A DNA stretch of 64,000 nt from Tsukamurella sp. TY48. Lineage in GTDB: Bacteria; Actinomycetota; Actinomycetes; Mycobacteriales; Mycobacteriaceae. Below, one piece after another: positions 43,933-52,240 of the stretch. Both the position numbers and the translations under genes were made by a program. The notes beneath the pieces are model-generated. The model made no database searches and was not told where the DNA came from. It saw only the letters and a list, made by a program, of their open reading frames with translations. Location of the stretch: contig NZ_BPMV01000001.1 in the NCBI RefSeq assembly GCF_019656655.1, positions 1,550,001 to 1,614,000 of the forward strand, written 5' to 3'. Within the stretch, counting starts at the first letter, position 1. The number at the start of each line of letters is the position of its first letter.

Positions 43933-43969
43933 ACGGCCAAGCCTAACGACGAGGTCCGACAGGTTCCGC

Positions 43970-45358
43970 TCAGCACTCCGGCACGTTGACGGCGAGGCCG
44001 CCGAGCGAGGTCTCCTTGTACTTGGAGAGCATGTCGGCACCGGTCTGGCGCATGGTCTCGATGGCCTGATCCAGCGAGACCCGATGCGTACCGTCGCCGT
44101 GCAGGGCGATGCGCGCGGCGTTCACGGCCTTGACCGAGGCGATGGCGTTGCGCTCGATGCACGGGATCTGCACCAGGCCGCCGATCGGATCGCAGGTGAG
44201 GCCCAGGTTGTGCTCGATGCCGATCTCGGCGGCGTTCTCCACCTGCGCCGGCGTGGCGCCCGCGACCTGTGCCAGCGCCGCGGCCGCCATCGAGCACGCT
44301 GAGCCCACCTCGCCCTGGCAGCCCACCTCGGCGCCGGAGATGGAGGCGCGCCGCTTGTAGAGCACGGCGATCGCGGCGGCGGTCAGCAGGTAATCGCACA
44401 CCACGTCTTCGGCGCGTTCGGCCAATCCGGGGCGGAACTTCAAGGCGTAGTACAACACCGAGGGAACGATGCCCGCCGCGCCGTTGGTGGGCGCGGTCAC
44501 GATCCGGCCGCCGCAGGCGTTCTCCTCGTTCACCGCCATGGCGGCCACGTTGAGCCAGTCCATGGCGTCGGATTCGCCGGTCTCGACCAGCCTGCGGTGC
44601 AGGCCCGGGGCGCGCCGCTTCACATCGAGGCCGCCGGGCAGCGTTCCCTCCGAACGGAAGCCGCGCTCGATGCACGCGCACATCACCGTCCAGATGTGCA
44701 GCAGCCCGTCGCGCACATCGCGCTCGGCCTTCTCCGGCGGGCCGCCGCGGAGCACGATCTCGTTATCCATCATCAGTTGCGGGATGGTGCGCCCCGTGCG
44801 CCGGGTGAGATCGAGCAGGCTTGCCGCGGTGTCGAAGTCGTGCGGCACCGCGGTGGTCCCGGCCAGCGGGTTCACCGTGTCGGCACCGGACTCCCGTTCC
44901 ACGAATCCGCCGCCCACCGAGTAGTACACGGCCTCGTGCACGGCACCGTCGGCGAACTCGGCCCGGAAGCGGATCCCGTTGGTGTGCCGCGGCAGCACCG
45001 TCAAGGGGTGCAGCACGATCTGCTGCGTACTGAGCGGCACGTCGGCGACCCCGCCGAACCGGGTGATCCCGGTCGCGTCGATCTCCGCGCTGCGAGAGGC
45101 GACGTAGTCCGGATCGACCGATTCGGGCCGCTGCCCCTCGAGCCCCAGCAGGACGGCGGCGAAGGTGCCGTGCCCCCGCCCGGTGGCCGCGAGCGAGCCG
45201 TACAGATCCACGTGCACCGCCCGCACCGACCGCATCGCCTCGGGACCGGAAGCCGCCACCTCATCGGCGAAGTCGGCGCCTGCCCGCATCGGTCCCACGG
45301 TGTGCGAACTCGACGGGCCGATACCCACCGAGAACAGCTCGAACACGCTGATAGTCAC
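43970..45358 (-). CDS. sdaA: L-serine ammonia-lyase (iron-sulfur type)
   Basis: The 462-residue single-chain enzyme deaminates L-serine to pyruvate and ammonia. The N-terminal beta domain begins with the [11 protein letters not shown] block; the alpha domain has the APTNGAAG block and the Cys residues in [13 protein letters not shown] and IPCIERN that hold the 4Fe-4S cluster. The start is a GTG at 45358, with GGAAGG just before it and TAGGCT 6 bases upstream. The length is normal for the fused form. It is divergent from the cyclase gene with only 31 bases between. Confidence 0.95.
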   Translation of the reverse strand: MTISVFELFSVGIGPSSSHTVGPMRAGADFADEVAASGPEAMRSVRAVHVDLYGSLAATGRGHGTFAAVLLGLEGQRPESVDPDYVASRSAEIDATGITRFGGVADVPLSTQQIVLHPLTVLPRHTNGIRFRAEFADGAVHEAVYYSVGGGFVERESGADTVNPLAGTTAVPHDFDTAASLLDLTRRTGRTIPQLMMDNEIVLRGGPPEKAERDVRDGLLHIWTVMCACIERGFRSEGTLPGGLDVKRRAPGLHRRLVETGESDAMDWLNVAAMAVNEENACGGRIVTAPTNGAAGIVPSVLYYALKFRPGLAERAEDVVCDYLLTAAAIAVLYKRRASISGAEVGCQGEVGSACSMAAAALAQVAGATPAQVENAAEIGIEHNLGLTCDPIGGLVQIPCIERNAIASVKAVNAARIALHGDGTHRVSLDQAIETMRQTGADMLSKYKETSLGGLAVNVPEC

Positions 45359-45364
45359 CCTTCC

Positions 45365-45370
45365 AGCCTA
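45365..45370 (-). promoter_or_regulatory. -10 box TAGGCT for sdaA
   Basis: TAGGCT (minus strand) ends 6 bases before the GTG start. The bases in between (GGAAGG) also resemble a ribosome site. Confidence 0.45.
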
Positions 45371-45377
45371 GGCCCCA

Positions 45378-45383
45378 TAGAGT
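45378..45383 (+). promoter_or_regulatory. -10 box TAGAGT for the cyclase gene
   Basis: TAGAGT ends 6 bases before the cyclase ATG and no ribosome site is present, suggesting a leaderless mRNA. It is divergent from and 7 bases away from the sdaA -10 box. Confidence 0.5.
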
Positions 45384-45389
45384 GGTCGC

Positions 45390-46421
45390 ATGGGCGACGC
45401 AGGCGAACTCGACATCGACGAGCTGCTACTGCCGGGTACGCGCGAGTACACCTTCCGCGAACTGGCGGAGCAGGGCGGCATGGACATCGAAGATCTCCGT
45501 GCCTGGTGGACCTCGGCCGGCTTCGCCGATCTGCGGGACGACGATACGAAGGCCTTCACCCGCGACGACGTCGAGATCGTGCGCGATCTCGCGGTGCTGT
45601 TCGCCGACGGGGTGGTGGACGCCGAGGCGGTGGTCCCCGGATCGCAGGCACTGGGCCAGGCGATGTACCGGCTCGCGGAATGGCAGGCCCCGATGATCCG
45701 GCACTACCTGGAGAACGCGGAGGCCGCCGGCGATCCCGATCCGGCACGCGGCGCGGCGCTGGTGATCGACCGGATGGACAACCTGCAGGCGCACATCTGG
45801 CGGCGGCACCTGGCCGCCGCCACGCAGCGGCTCATGACGCCCGCCGCCGATGAGGAGGGCGCGCTCACCGCCACCATGGCGGTGGGTTTCGCGGACATGG
45901 TGGGCTACACGCGGCTCAGCCGCGGCCTCGCGGTCTCGGAACTGAGCACGCTGCTGAGCACCTTCGAGACCCGGATGCGCACGGTGATCTACGGCGGCGG
46001 CGGATGGATCATCAAGGGCGTCGGCGACGAAGTGATGTTCGCGGCCGACGAGCCCGCCGCGGCCTCACGGATCGCGCTGGAGCTGCAGACCCCGCACGAG
46101 TACCCCGAGCTGGACGCGATCGACCTGGAGTTCCCGCAACTACGCGTGGGCATGGCGTACGGCGAGGTGCTGCAGCGGTACGGCGATCTGTTCGGCAGCG
46201 TGGTGAATCTCGCCGCGCGGCTCACCAGCGCGGCGCGGCCGGGCACGGTCCTGGTGGACGGTCAGCTCGCGGAGGCGATCAACGAGGTCCCCGATCTCGA
46301 CACCCGGAGCCTGCGCGCCTACCGGGCGCGCGGCTTCAGCGCGGTGCATCCGCATCTGCTGCGGTGGGCCAAGCAGCCCAAGGAGAGCGAGTCCGGCCAG
46401 CCGGACGCGGGCGAGGACTGA
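45390..46421 (+). CDS. Class III adenylate/guanylate cyclase with N-terminal regulatory domain
   Basis: 343 residues. The N-terminal helical domain (about 1-150) resembles the pH-responsive autoregulatory domain of mycobacterial Rv1264-type cyclases. The catalytic domain (about 160-325) carries the metal-binding Asp in GFADMVGYT, the substrate Lys and second Asp in KGVGDEVMF, and the transition-state Asn/Arg in GSVVNLAARL, so it should be active. Lys with Asp/Glu points to ATP as substrate. There is no membrane segment. It probably makes cAMP in response to a cytosolic cue. Confidence 0.9.
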   Translation: MGDAGELDIDELLLPGTREYTFRELAEQGGMDIEDLRAWWTSAGFADLRDDDTKAFTRDDVEIVRDLAVLFADGVVDAEAVVPGSQALGQAMYRLAEWQAPMIRHYLENAEAAGDPDPARGAALVIDRMDNLQAHIWRRHLAAATQRLMTPAADEEGALTATMAVGFADMVGYTRLSRGLAVSELSTLLSTFETRMRTVIYGGGGWIIKGVGDEVMFAADEPAAASRIALELQTPHEYPELDAIDLEFPQLRVGMAYGEVLQRYGDLFGSVVNLAARLTSAARPGTVLVDGQLAEAINEVPDLDTRSLRAYRARGFSAVHPHLLRWAKQPKESESGQPDAGED

Positions 46422-46425
46422 TCCG

Positions 46426-46743
46426 TCAGGCTGCGGCGAGGGCGACGGGACGCGGACGGCTCCCGACCAGCTCACGGTGCACGCCGCCGACGAACTCGGT
46501 GAGCGAACCGCCCAGCGCATCGCACACGCTGCCGAGCACCTCGGACGAGGCCTCCTTGCGGCCGCGCTCGACCTCGGAGAGGTACTGCGTGGACACGCCG
46601 GCCTCGCGGGCCACCTCGGCGAGCGTGCGGCCCTGCCGCGTGCGCTCCTGCCGGAGGACGCGGCCGTAGACCTCGCGCAGCAGCGGGGGACGCTCGGCCT
46701 CCATCGGCTCGTGCGTGTCGATGCTCGCAACCCCGCTCGTCAT
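46426..46743 (-). CDS. XRE-family regulator (ClgR-like)
   Basis: 105 residues with a Cro/C1-type HTH at about 25-80. The block [17 protein letters not shown] matches ClgR-type activators of clp protease genes in actinobacteria. The C-terminal part is short. It begins 10 bases after the stop of the MFS gene on the same strand, so it may be co-transcribed with it, which is unusual for ClgR. It could thus be a paralogue with another target. Confidence 0.78.
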   Translation of the reverse strand: MTSGVASIDTHEPMEAERPPLLREVYGRVLRQERTRQGRTLAEVAREAGVSTQYLSEVERGRKEASSEVLGSVCDALGGSLTEFVGGVHRELVGSRPRPVALAAA

Positions 46744-46753
46744 AGGAGAAAGC

Positions 46754-48121
46754 CTATCCGACGGTGCCGTCGGGTGCGGGAGCGTTCACGGTGGGCGTAA
46801 CCGGCGCGTCGCCGGGCTCCTCCTCGGGCGCCTCGTCGGGATCCTCGTCCTCGTCCACCAGCGGGTGTTCGAGCTCGTCCTGCGGCATCCGCGCGGCGAG
46901 GATCGCGATCACCGCGAGCGGCACCGGAATCAGTCCCGCCAGCACGAAGGTGGCGGTCAGGCCGATCGCCTGGCTCACCGGACCGGCGAGCGCGAAGGAC
47001 AGCGGCATGAACACCAGCGAGACGAAGAAGTCCAGGCTGGACACCCGCCCCAACAGGCGGCGCGGCACCCGTCGCTGCAGCAGCGTGCCCCAGATCACCA
47101 CCGGTGCCTCGAACAGCACACCCAGCACGAAGCCCGCGATCACCATGGGCCACACGCTGTCGGCGATGCCGAACACCACCATCGGCAGCGAGGCCAGACC
47201 CCACAGCACCATCATCACCGTGAGGTAGCGGCGGGGCATTCTCCGCGCCGCCATGAACAGTGCGCCCGCGACGCCGCCGAAGCCGTAGGCGGCCAGGATC
47301 ATCGAGTGTTCACCGGCCGCGCCCTGCGCCTGATCCTTGATCGCGAAGGGCAGCAGCACGTCGATCGGCCCCACGGTCACCAGCACCATCAGACTCGCGA
47401 AGAGCAGTGTGGCGAGCAGCCACGGCGTGCGGCGCACGTACTGGATGCCCTCCCACAGCTCGCGCAGCGGCGAACCGGGCTCATCCGCACCCTCGGCCGC
47501 CTCCGCCTGCGGCACGCGGATGCGCACCACCCAGACAGCGGCGAACAGGCAGATCCCGCCCGCGACGATGAGCGCGGCACCGGGGGAGGCGACGGCGATG
47601 ATCCAGGCCGCGACCGCCGGTCCGACGGCCATCGCGGCGGCCGGGCGCACCGCGGACTCGTAGCCGTTCACCGCGAGCAGCTCCGAGGGCGGCACCAGCC
47701 GCGGCACCAGCGCCGAGTACGCGGGGAAGTAGAAGCCGGACACCAGGCCGAGGGCGAGCGAGCCGACCATGAGCATCGGGACGGTGATCACACCGGTCAC
47801 CGCGAGCGCACCGACGCCGCCGATCACCACCACCTTGAGCAGTTCCAGCACGAACAGGATGCGCTGCTGCGACACCCGGTCCGCGAGCACGCCGCCGGCC
47901 AGGGTGGACACCAGCAGACCCACGGATGCGGCGCCCGAGACCATCGAGACACTGGTCGCCGAGCCGCCCATGTCGATCACCTGCCAGACCACCGAGACCA
48001 GCCACATGCCGTCGGTGGTCAGCGCGCACAACAGGGTGATGAACAGCAGGCGGTAGTCGCGGCGCAACAGCGGCCGCAGCATGCGGGGCACACGCTGTCC
48101 GGCGCTGATGTCGATATGCAC
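46754..48121 (-). CDS. MFS transporter with acidic C-terminal tail
   Basis: 455 residues, twelve predicted membrane helices, with the MFS loop ADRVSQQR after helix 2. The build resembles MFS_3/Tap-type drug efflux proteins. After the last helix is a tail of about 45 residues rich in Asp/Glu/Pro ([16 protein letters not shown]). A GTG start after GGAAAG is used. Substrate unknown. It is divergent from a second MFS gene, and the XRE regulator follows it. Confidence 0.88.
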   Translation of the reverse strand: MHIDISAGQRVPRMLRPLLRRDYRLLFITLLCALTTDGMWLVSVVWQVIDMGGSATSVSMVSGAASVGLLVSTLAGGVLADRVSQQRILFVLELLKVVVIGGVGALAVTGVITVPMLMVGSLALGLVSGFYFPAYSALVPRLVPPSELLAVNGYESAVRPAAAMAVGPAVAAWIIAVASPGAALIVAGGICLFAAVWVVRIRVPQAEAAEGADEPGSPLRELWEGIQYVRRTPWLLATLLFASLMVLVTVGPIDVLLPFAIKDQAQGAAGEHSMILAAYGFGGVAGALFMAARRMPRRYLTVMMVLWGLASLPMVVFGIADSVWPMVIAGFVLGVLFEAPVVIWGTLLQRRVPRRLLGRVSSLDFFVSLVFMPLSFALAGPVSQAIGLTATFVLAGLIPVPLAVIAILAARMPQDELEHPLVDEDEDPDEAPEEEPGDAPVTPTVNAPAPDGTVG

Positions 48122-48168
48122 CTTTCCACGATGCCTGCGGTCCGCGCCGGGGACAACTGATTTTCTCG

Positions 48169-48200
48169 GTTGACCTCAACCAAGGTCGACGTATTAGCGT
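48169..48200 (+). promoter_or_regulatory. MerR/SoxR-type promoter with 19-bp spacer
   Basis: TTGACC (48170-48175) and TAGCGT (48195-48200) are separated by 19 bases, the over-long spacing typical of promoters activated by MerR-family proteins. The spacer holds an inverted repeat GTTGACCT/AGGTCGAC (7 of 8 bases), similar to SoxR boxes. The MFS ATG follows 7 bases after TAGCGT, so the mRNA is probably leaderless. No MerR gene is in the window. Confidence 0.6.
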
Positions 48201-48207
48201 GCTGCCA

Positions 48208-49638
48208 ATGACCATCGACGCGCGCATCCCGGCACCGCCCGATCAGGGCCGGCTCCGCTGGTTCCTGATCGGCTCGGTCGCGCTGATCTCCTTCTCCGCC
48301 TTCGAATCCCTCGCCGTGGGCACGGTGCTGCCCCGGGCCGCGGAGCAGTTCGGGGCCACCGCGGAGTACTCGGTGGCCTTCGGCGCCGCGTTCGCGGCGA
48401 TGATCGTGGCGATCGCGTGGGTGGGACCGTGGGTCGACCGCAGCGGCGTCCGGCCACCGCTGATCGCGGGCGCGCTGCTGTTCGCGACGGGCCTGGTGGT
48501 GGTGGGTTCGGCGCCGGACATGACCGTGCTGGCCGTGGGCCGCGGCGTGCAGGGACTGGGCAGCGGCTTGATCAGTGTGGTGCTGTACGCGATGGTGGGC
48601 CGGCTGGTTCCACCGGAGGGACGCCCGCGGGTGTTCGCCGCGTATTCGACCGCCTGGGTGGTGCCGTCGCTGATCGGTCCCGCCATCGCGGGTCTGGCGG
48701 CGGACACCGTGGGCTGGCGCTGGGTGTTCCTGGGGCTCGCCGGGCCCTCGCTGCTGGCCCTGGTCGCCACGCTGCGGGCCACCGCCGGTCTCGACGAATC
48801 CGACTACCGCAACGACGATCCGCCCAACCGCGGGTTGTTGATCGCGGCCCTCACGGCGGGGGTGGCGACCGCGGTGGCGCAGTTCGCGGCGCCGCGGGGC
48901 GGAGCGGTCTTCCTGGCGGTGGCGGCGGCGGGCCTGGTGGTCGCGGTGGTCGCTACGGCACGGATGCTGCCCGCGGGTTCGCTGACGGGCCGTCCCGGTA
49001 TTCCGCGGCTGATGCTGCTGAGCCTGCTGATGGCCGGGGCCTTCTTCGCCGCCGAGATCTACCTCCCGCTGTACCTGGTGCACATCGACCGGCTCTCGCC
49101 CTTCGCCGCGGGGTCGGTGATGACCGGTGCCGCACTGCTGTGGGCGCTGGCCTCCCAGCTCCAGGCACGCATTCCGGCCGACGGTGCGCTGCGCGAACGG
49201 CTTCCGCTGATCGGGTCGGGCCTGCTGGTGTTCGCGCTCACCGCGGTGGCGTCGGCCTTCGCGCTGGACGCCCCGTGGCCGGTGATCTTCGCGACCTGGG
49301 CGGTGGGCGGCTTCGGCATGGGCCTGACCTATCCCACGCTGTCGATCCTCATGCTCAGTCGCAGTGCCGACGATGAGCAGGGCGCCAATTCCAGTGCACT
49401 GAAGCTGTCCGACGCCGTGGGCACCGCACTCGCGATCGCCTGTGCCGGTGCCGTCTTCGCTCAGGTCCTGCCGTGGGGACACACGGGATTCGCGGTCACG
49501 TTGTTGGTGCCGCTGGCCTCCGGCCTGGCGACGGTCGCGGTCGCATCGCGGCTCACGGCCGAAATGCCGCGGCGGCGGACTCCCGCAGCAGGTGCATCGC
49601 ACGGCGCACCACAGGGTTCCGGCACTCCGAATCCTTGA
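48208..49638 (+). CDS. MFS transporter (multidrug-efflux type)
   Basis: 476 residues and about 12-14 membrane helices. The GPWVDRSGVRPPL loop after helix 2 and the RGVQGLGSGLISVVLY helix 4-5 block (motif C-like) are typical of drug:H+ antiporters. I start at the ATG at 48208. The C-terminus (after about residue 450) is Arg/Pro/Gly-rich because it is read across the antisense end of the LysR gene; the two overlap by 86 bases. The promoter looks MerR-controlled. Substrate unknown. Confidence 0.87.
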   Translation: MTIDARIPAPPDQGRLRWFLIGSVALISFSAFESLAVGTVLPRAAEQFGATAEYSVAFGAAFAAMIVAIAWVGPWVDRSGVRPPLIAGALLFATGLVVVGSAPDMTVLAVGRGVQGLGSGLISVVLYAMVGRLVPPEGRPRVFAAYSTAWVVPSLIGPAIAGLAADTVGWRWVFLGLAGPSLLALVATLRATAGLDESDYRNDDPPNRGLLIAALTAGVATAVAQFAAPRGGAVFLAVAAAGLVVAVVATARMLPAGSLTGRPGIPRLMLLSLLMAGAFFAAEIYLPLYLVHIDRLSPFAAGSVMTGAALLWALASQLQARIPADGALRERLPLIGSGLLVFALTAVASAFALDAPWPVIFATWAVGGFGMGLTYPTLSILMLSRSADDEQGANSSALKLSDAVGTALAIACAGAVFAQVLPWGHTGFAVTLLVPLASGLATVAVASRLTAEMPRRRTPAAGASHGAPQGSGTPNP

Positions 49639-50458
49639 CATAGGCCACGATGGTCCGCCGGGGCGCCGGATTGCACACGTCCACGGCCACGGTGCCGGGC
49701 GGCAGCTCGGTGGCGCCGAGCCGGGGCAGTACGGTGACGCCGACCCCGCGCGCCACGAACCGGAGCGCCGAGGGATAGTCGGTGGTCTCGACCACGAACC
49801 GGGGAGTGAAACCCGCTCCGGCGCAGGCATCGAGCACCGCCTGCCGGCAGGCACCGCGACGCACGTCGTTGTCGATCCAGCGCGCGCCCTCGAGCTCGGC
49901 CATATCGATCAGATCGCGGTCGGCGAACTCGTGATCCTCAGGGACCACGGCGACGTACGACTCCACCAGCAGGTCCTCGTGGGAGAAGCCCGCCACCGCG
50001 GTGGTCTGGGAGTGCTCCTGCCGCACGGCCACCGCGAGATCGGGCCGGCGGGCGGCGATCTCGGTGACCTCGTCCTCGATGCGCAGCCGCAGGCGGGTGT
50101 CGGGGAACTCCTCGGCGAGGGTCTGCACCACGGCCGGCATCCAGTGCGTGCCGGCGGTGGCGAAGACGTTCATGGTGATCCGGTTCGCCTTGCCCGCCCG
50201 GAGGTCGTCCACGGTGGCGCCGAGCGCGTTGAGGCGTTCGAGCACCCCGTCGGCCTCGGTGGCCAGGATCCGGCCCGCGGGGGTGAGTTCCACGCCCCGT
50301 CCGACCCGTTCCAGCAGTTGCAGGCCGGTCTCCCGCTGGAGGGCGGCCACGTGCTGCGAGACGGCCGACGGCGTGTAGCCGAGGCTCGTGGCCGCGGCGG
50401 CGACCGATCCGGTGGCCGCCACGGAGCGGAAGATCATGAGCCGGTGTGCGTCGAGCAT
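49553..50458 (-). CDS. LysR-family transcriptional regulator
   Basis: 301 residues: N-terminal winged HTH (about 1-60, SVAAAATSLGYTPSAVSQHVAALQ) and a periplasmic-binding-type effector domain. The start at the internal ATG 50458 is preferred because GGAGAG lies at the right distance before it; an ATG four codons upstream overlaps that site. It is divergent from the EamA exporter gene and is likely to control it, as is common for this pairing. The effector is unknown. The 3' end overlaps the convergent MFS gene by 86 bases. Confidence 0.9.
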   Translation of the reverse strand: MLDAHRLMIFRSVAATGSVAAAATSLGYTPSAVSQHVAALQRETGLQLLERVGRGVELTPAGRILATEADGVLERLNALGATVDDLRAGKANRITMNVFATAGTHWMPAVVQTLAEEFPDTRLRLRIEDEVTEIAARRPDLAVAVRQEHSQTTAVAGFSHEDLLVESYVAVVPEDHEFADRDLIDMAELEGARWIDNDVRRGACRQAVLDACAGAGFTPRFVVETTDYPSALRFVARGVGVTVLPRLGATELPPGTVAVDVCNPAPRRTIVAYVKDSECRNPVVRRAMHLLRESAAAAFRP

Positions 50459-50467
50459 GACACTCTC

Positions 50468-50486
50468 CATTCAGTCCCACTAAATG
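50468..50486. promoter_or_regulatory. Candidate LysR operator, imperfect palindrome
   Basis: CATTCAGTCCCACTAAATG is an imperfect 19-bp palindrome (half sites CATTyAGT/ACTrAATG around CCC) lying just upstream of the LysR start in the LysR-EamA intergenic region. Confidence 0.55.
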
Positions 50487-50541
50487 ATAATGCAGAAACA
50501 TTCGCTTGTGCTAACTTCCTGCCGGTCGCACAGTGGACCAC

Positions 50542-51609
50542 ATGAAGAAGCAACTCCCCGCTCTGGCCCTGGTGATCGTGATGCTCGCGTGGGCCTCGGC
50601 CTTCGTCGTGATCCGTGGAATCGGATCGCACGTCTCCCCGATCCCGATGGCCGAGGGACGCCTCCTGGTCGGCGCATCGGTGCTCGGCGTCATCTGGGTG
50701 CTGCACGCGATGTACACCGGCGAGGTCCGCGCGCCGCGCGGCACCGCCCTCGCCCTCACCGTGGGCTACGGCGCACTGTGGTTCGCCCTGTACACGGTGC
50801 TGGTCAATGCGGCGGAACAGCATCTCGACGCGGGTACCACCGCGCTCCTGGTGAACATCGCGCCGATCATCGTCGCGGTTCTGGCCGGGGCCTTTCTGCA
50901 CGAGGGCTTCCCGCCGCTGCTCGCCGTGGGCATCGTGATCAGCTTCGCCGGTGCGGCGGTCATCGCCTTCTCGGGCGACGGGCGGCGCGACGGCGCCGGG
51001 GTCGCGCTGGCCGTCGCGGCCGCGCTGCTCTACGGGATCAGCGTGGTGGCGCAGAAGCTCGTGCTGCGCTCGACCGATCCGCTCACCGCCACCGCACTCG
51101 GCGCGATCGTCGGTGCCGCGGTACTCCTGCCGTGGGCACCCGATCTGTTCCGCGAGCTGGCCGCCGCCCCGATCGACGCCACCGTGGGCGTGCTGTACCT
51201 GGGCCTGGTGCCCACTGCGCTCGCGTTCCTGCTCTGGGCGTACGCGCTGGCACACACACCGGCCGGCGTCACGGCCTCGTCGTCGTACGCGGTGCCGGCA
51301 CTGTCGATCGGGTTGAGCTGGGCCTTCCTCGCGGAAACGCCCACCGCGTGGGGCCTGCTCGGCGGCCTGCTCTGCCTGGTCGGAGTGGCCGTCGCCCGGC
51401 TGCGACGGTCAGTGACGCCGGGCGACGTCGTCGCGGAGAACAGTGGGCCACAGGGCGACATCGCCGGGAGTGCGGGCCACGGTGAGCGTGGCCTTCGGGA
51501 GGAGCTCGGCGAGGGCCTCGGCGGTGGAGACCGGGTGGGCGGGGTCGTCGATCCAGGCCAGCAGCGTCACGGGGATCGTGAGTCCGGCGATCGCCTGGCG
51601 TTCCGGTAG
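50542..51609 (+). CDS. EamA-family (DMT) transporter with antisense-read C-terminal extension
   Basis: 355 residues. Residues 1-285 form the ten-helix, two-EamA-repeat membrane protein of the drug/metabolite transporter superfamily. The final about 67 residues are Gly/Arg/Asp-rich, hydrophilic and unlike the family; they arise because the frame has no stop until it has run 201 bases into the convergent hydrolase gene. A normal stop appears to have been lost after about residue 288. I start at the ATG at 50542; a GTG three codons earlier is possible. It is divergent from LysR. Substrate unknown, perhaps an amino acid or drug. Confidence 0.85.
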   Translation: MKKQLPALALVIVMLAWASAFVVIRGIGSHVSPIPMAEGRLLVGASVLGVIWVLHAMYTGEVRAPRGTALALTVGYGALWFALYTVLVNAAEQHLDAGTTALLVNIAPIIVAVLAGAFLHEGFPPLLAVGIVISFAGAAVIAFSGDGRRDGAGVALAVAAALLYGISVVAQKLVLRSTDPLTATALGAIVGAAVLLPWAPDLFRELAAAPIDATVGVLYLGLVPTALAFLLWAYALAHTPAGVTASSSYAVPALSIGLSWAFLAETPTAWGLLGGLLCLVGVAVARLRRSVTPGDVVAENSGPQGDIAGSAGHGERGLREELGEGLGGGDRVGGVVDPGQQRHGDRESGDRLAFR

Positions 51610-52188
51610 ATCGCTCAGGGCGGCGCCGCGGAAGACGGACGGGAGCAGCTCCTCCGACACCTCGGGGAGGGTCGGAGGCGCTCCGTTCGACGCGGGCGGT
51701 GGCGCGGATTCCTCTGCGGTGGCGAGGAATCCGGCGAGTCCGTGGGCTTCGACCGCCTCGGCGGCGAGCCGGTAGTCGGCGGCTTTGGCCGCCCGCGTCT
51801 CCCACGCGGTCGGCGGCACCATCAGGGTGAGCCCGCTGAACCGTTGCGGATCGCGGACGGCGGCGTGCAGCAGCGTCCCGGTGCCCATCGACGGCCCCAC
51901 GCCGTGCACGCGCTCCCCGGGGAAACGCTCGTCGAGCAGGCGCAGCAGATCGTCGGCGAGGTTCGACCAGCGGTAGTCCTCGGGCACCGTCCGGCCCGTC
52001 GACCGGCCGTGACCGCGGGCGTCGTAGCGCAGGAGGCGGGTTCCGCTCAATCCGCGGCCGAGGTCGAGGTCGAGCACCCGGTCGCGGGCCCGGCTCGACG
52101 TGAGCCCGTGGAGCTGGACGACGGGATGTCCGCCCTCGTCACTGAGTTCGGTGTCGAGCACGGCACCGGGAACGTCGAATGTGGGCAT
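51409..52188 (-). CDS. Alpha/beta hydrolase
   Basis: 259 residues with an alpha/beta-hydrolase fold. The oxyanion region is LHGLTSSR, the Arg-Gly-His-Gly block is DARGHGRS, the nucleophile elbow is VGPSMGTGTLL (Ser in G-x-S-M-G) and the Asp lies in LAWIDDPAHPV. The final His, normally in a GxH block, is not clear in the last 30 residues (a His ends the chain), so activity is less sure. A GAGAAGG site precedes the ATG. The 3' 201 bases overlap the run-on of the EamA gene. Substrate unknown. Confidence 0.85.
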   Translation of the reverse strand: MPTFDVPGAVLDTELSDEGGHPVVQLHGLTSSRARDRVLDLDLGRGLSGTRLLRYDARGHGRSTGRTVPEDYRWSNLADDLLRLLDERFPGERVHGVGPSMGTGTLLHAAVRDPQRFSGLTLMVPPTAWETRAAKAADYRLAAEAVEAHGLAGFLATAEESAPPPASNGAPPTLPEVSEELLPSVFRGAALSDLPERQAIAGLTIPVTLLAWIDDPAHPVSTAEALAELLPKATLTVARTPGDVALWPTVLRDDVARRH

Positions 52189-52227
52189 CTGGCCTTCTCA
52201 CAGCGCGCAGGTGATTGTGGAGAGGGC

Positions 52228-52233
52228 TAGGGT
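52228..52233 (+). promoter_or_regulatory. -10 box TAGGGT for the condensation-GNAT gene
   Basis: TAGGGT ends 7 bases before the ATG at 52241, with no ribosome site between; a leaderless start is likely. Confidence 0.5.
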
Positions 52234-52240
52234 ACCGCCC

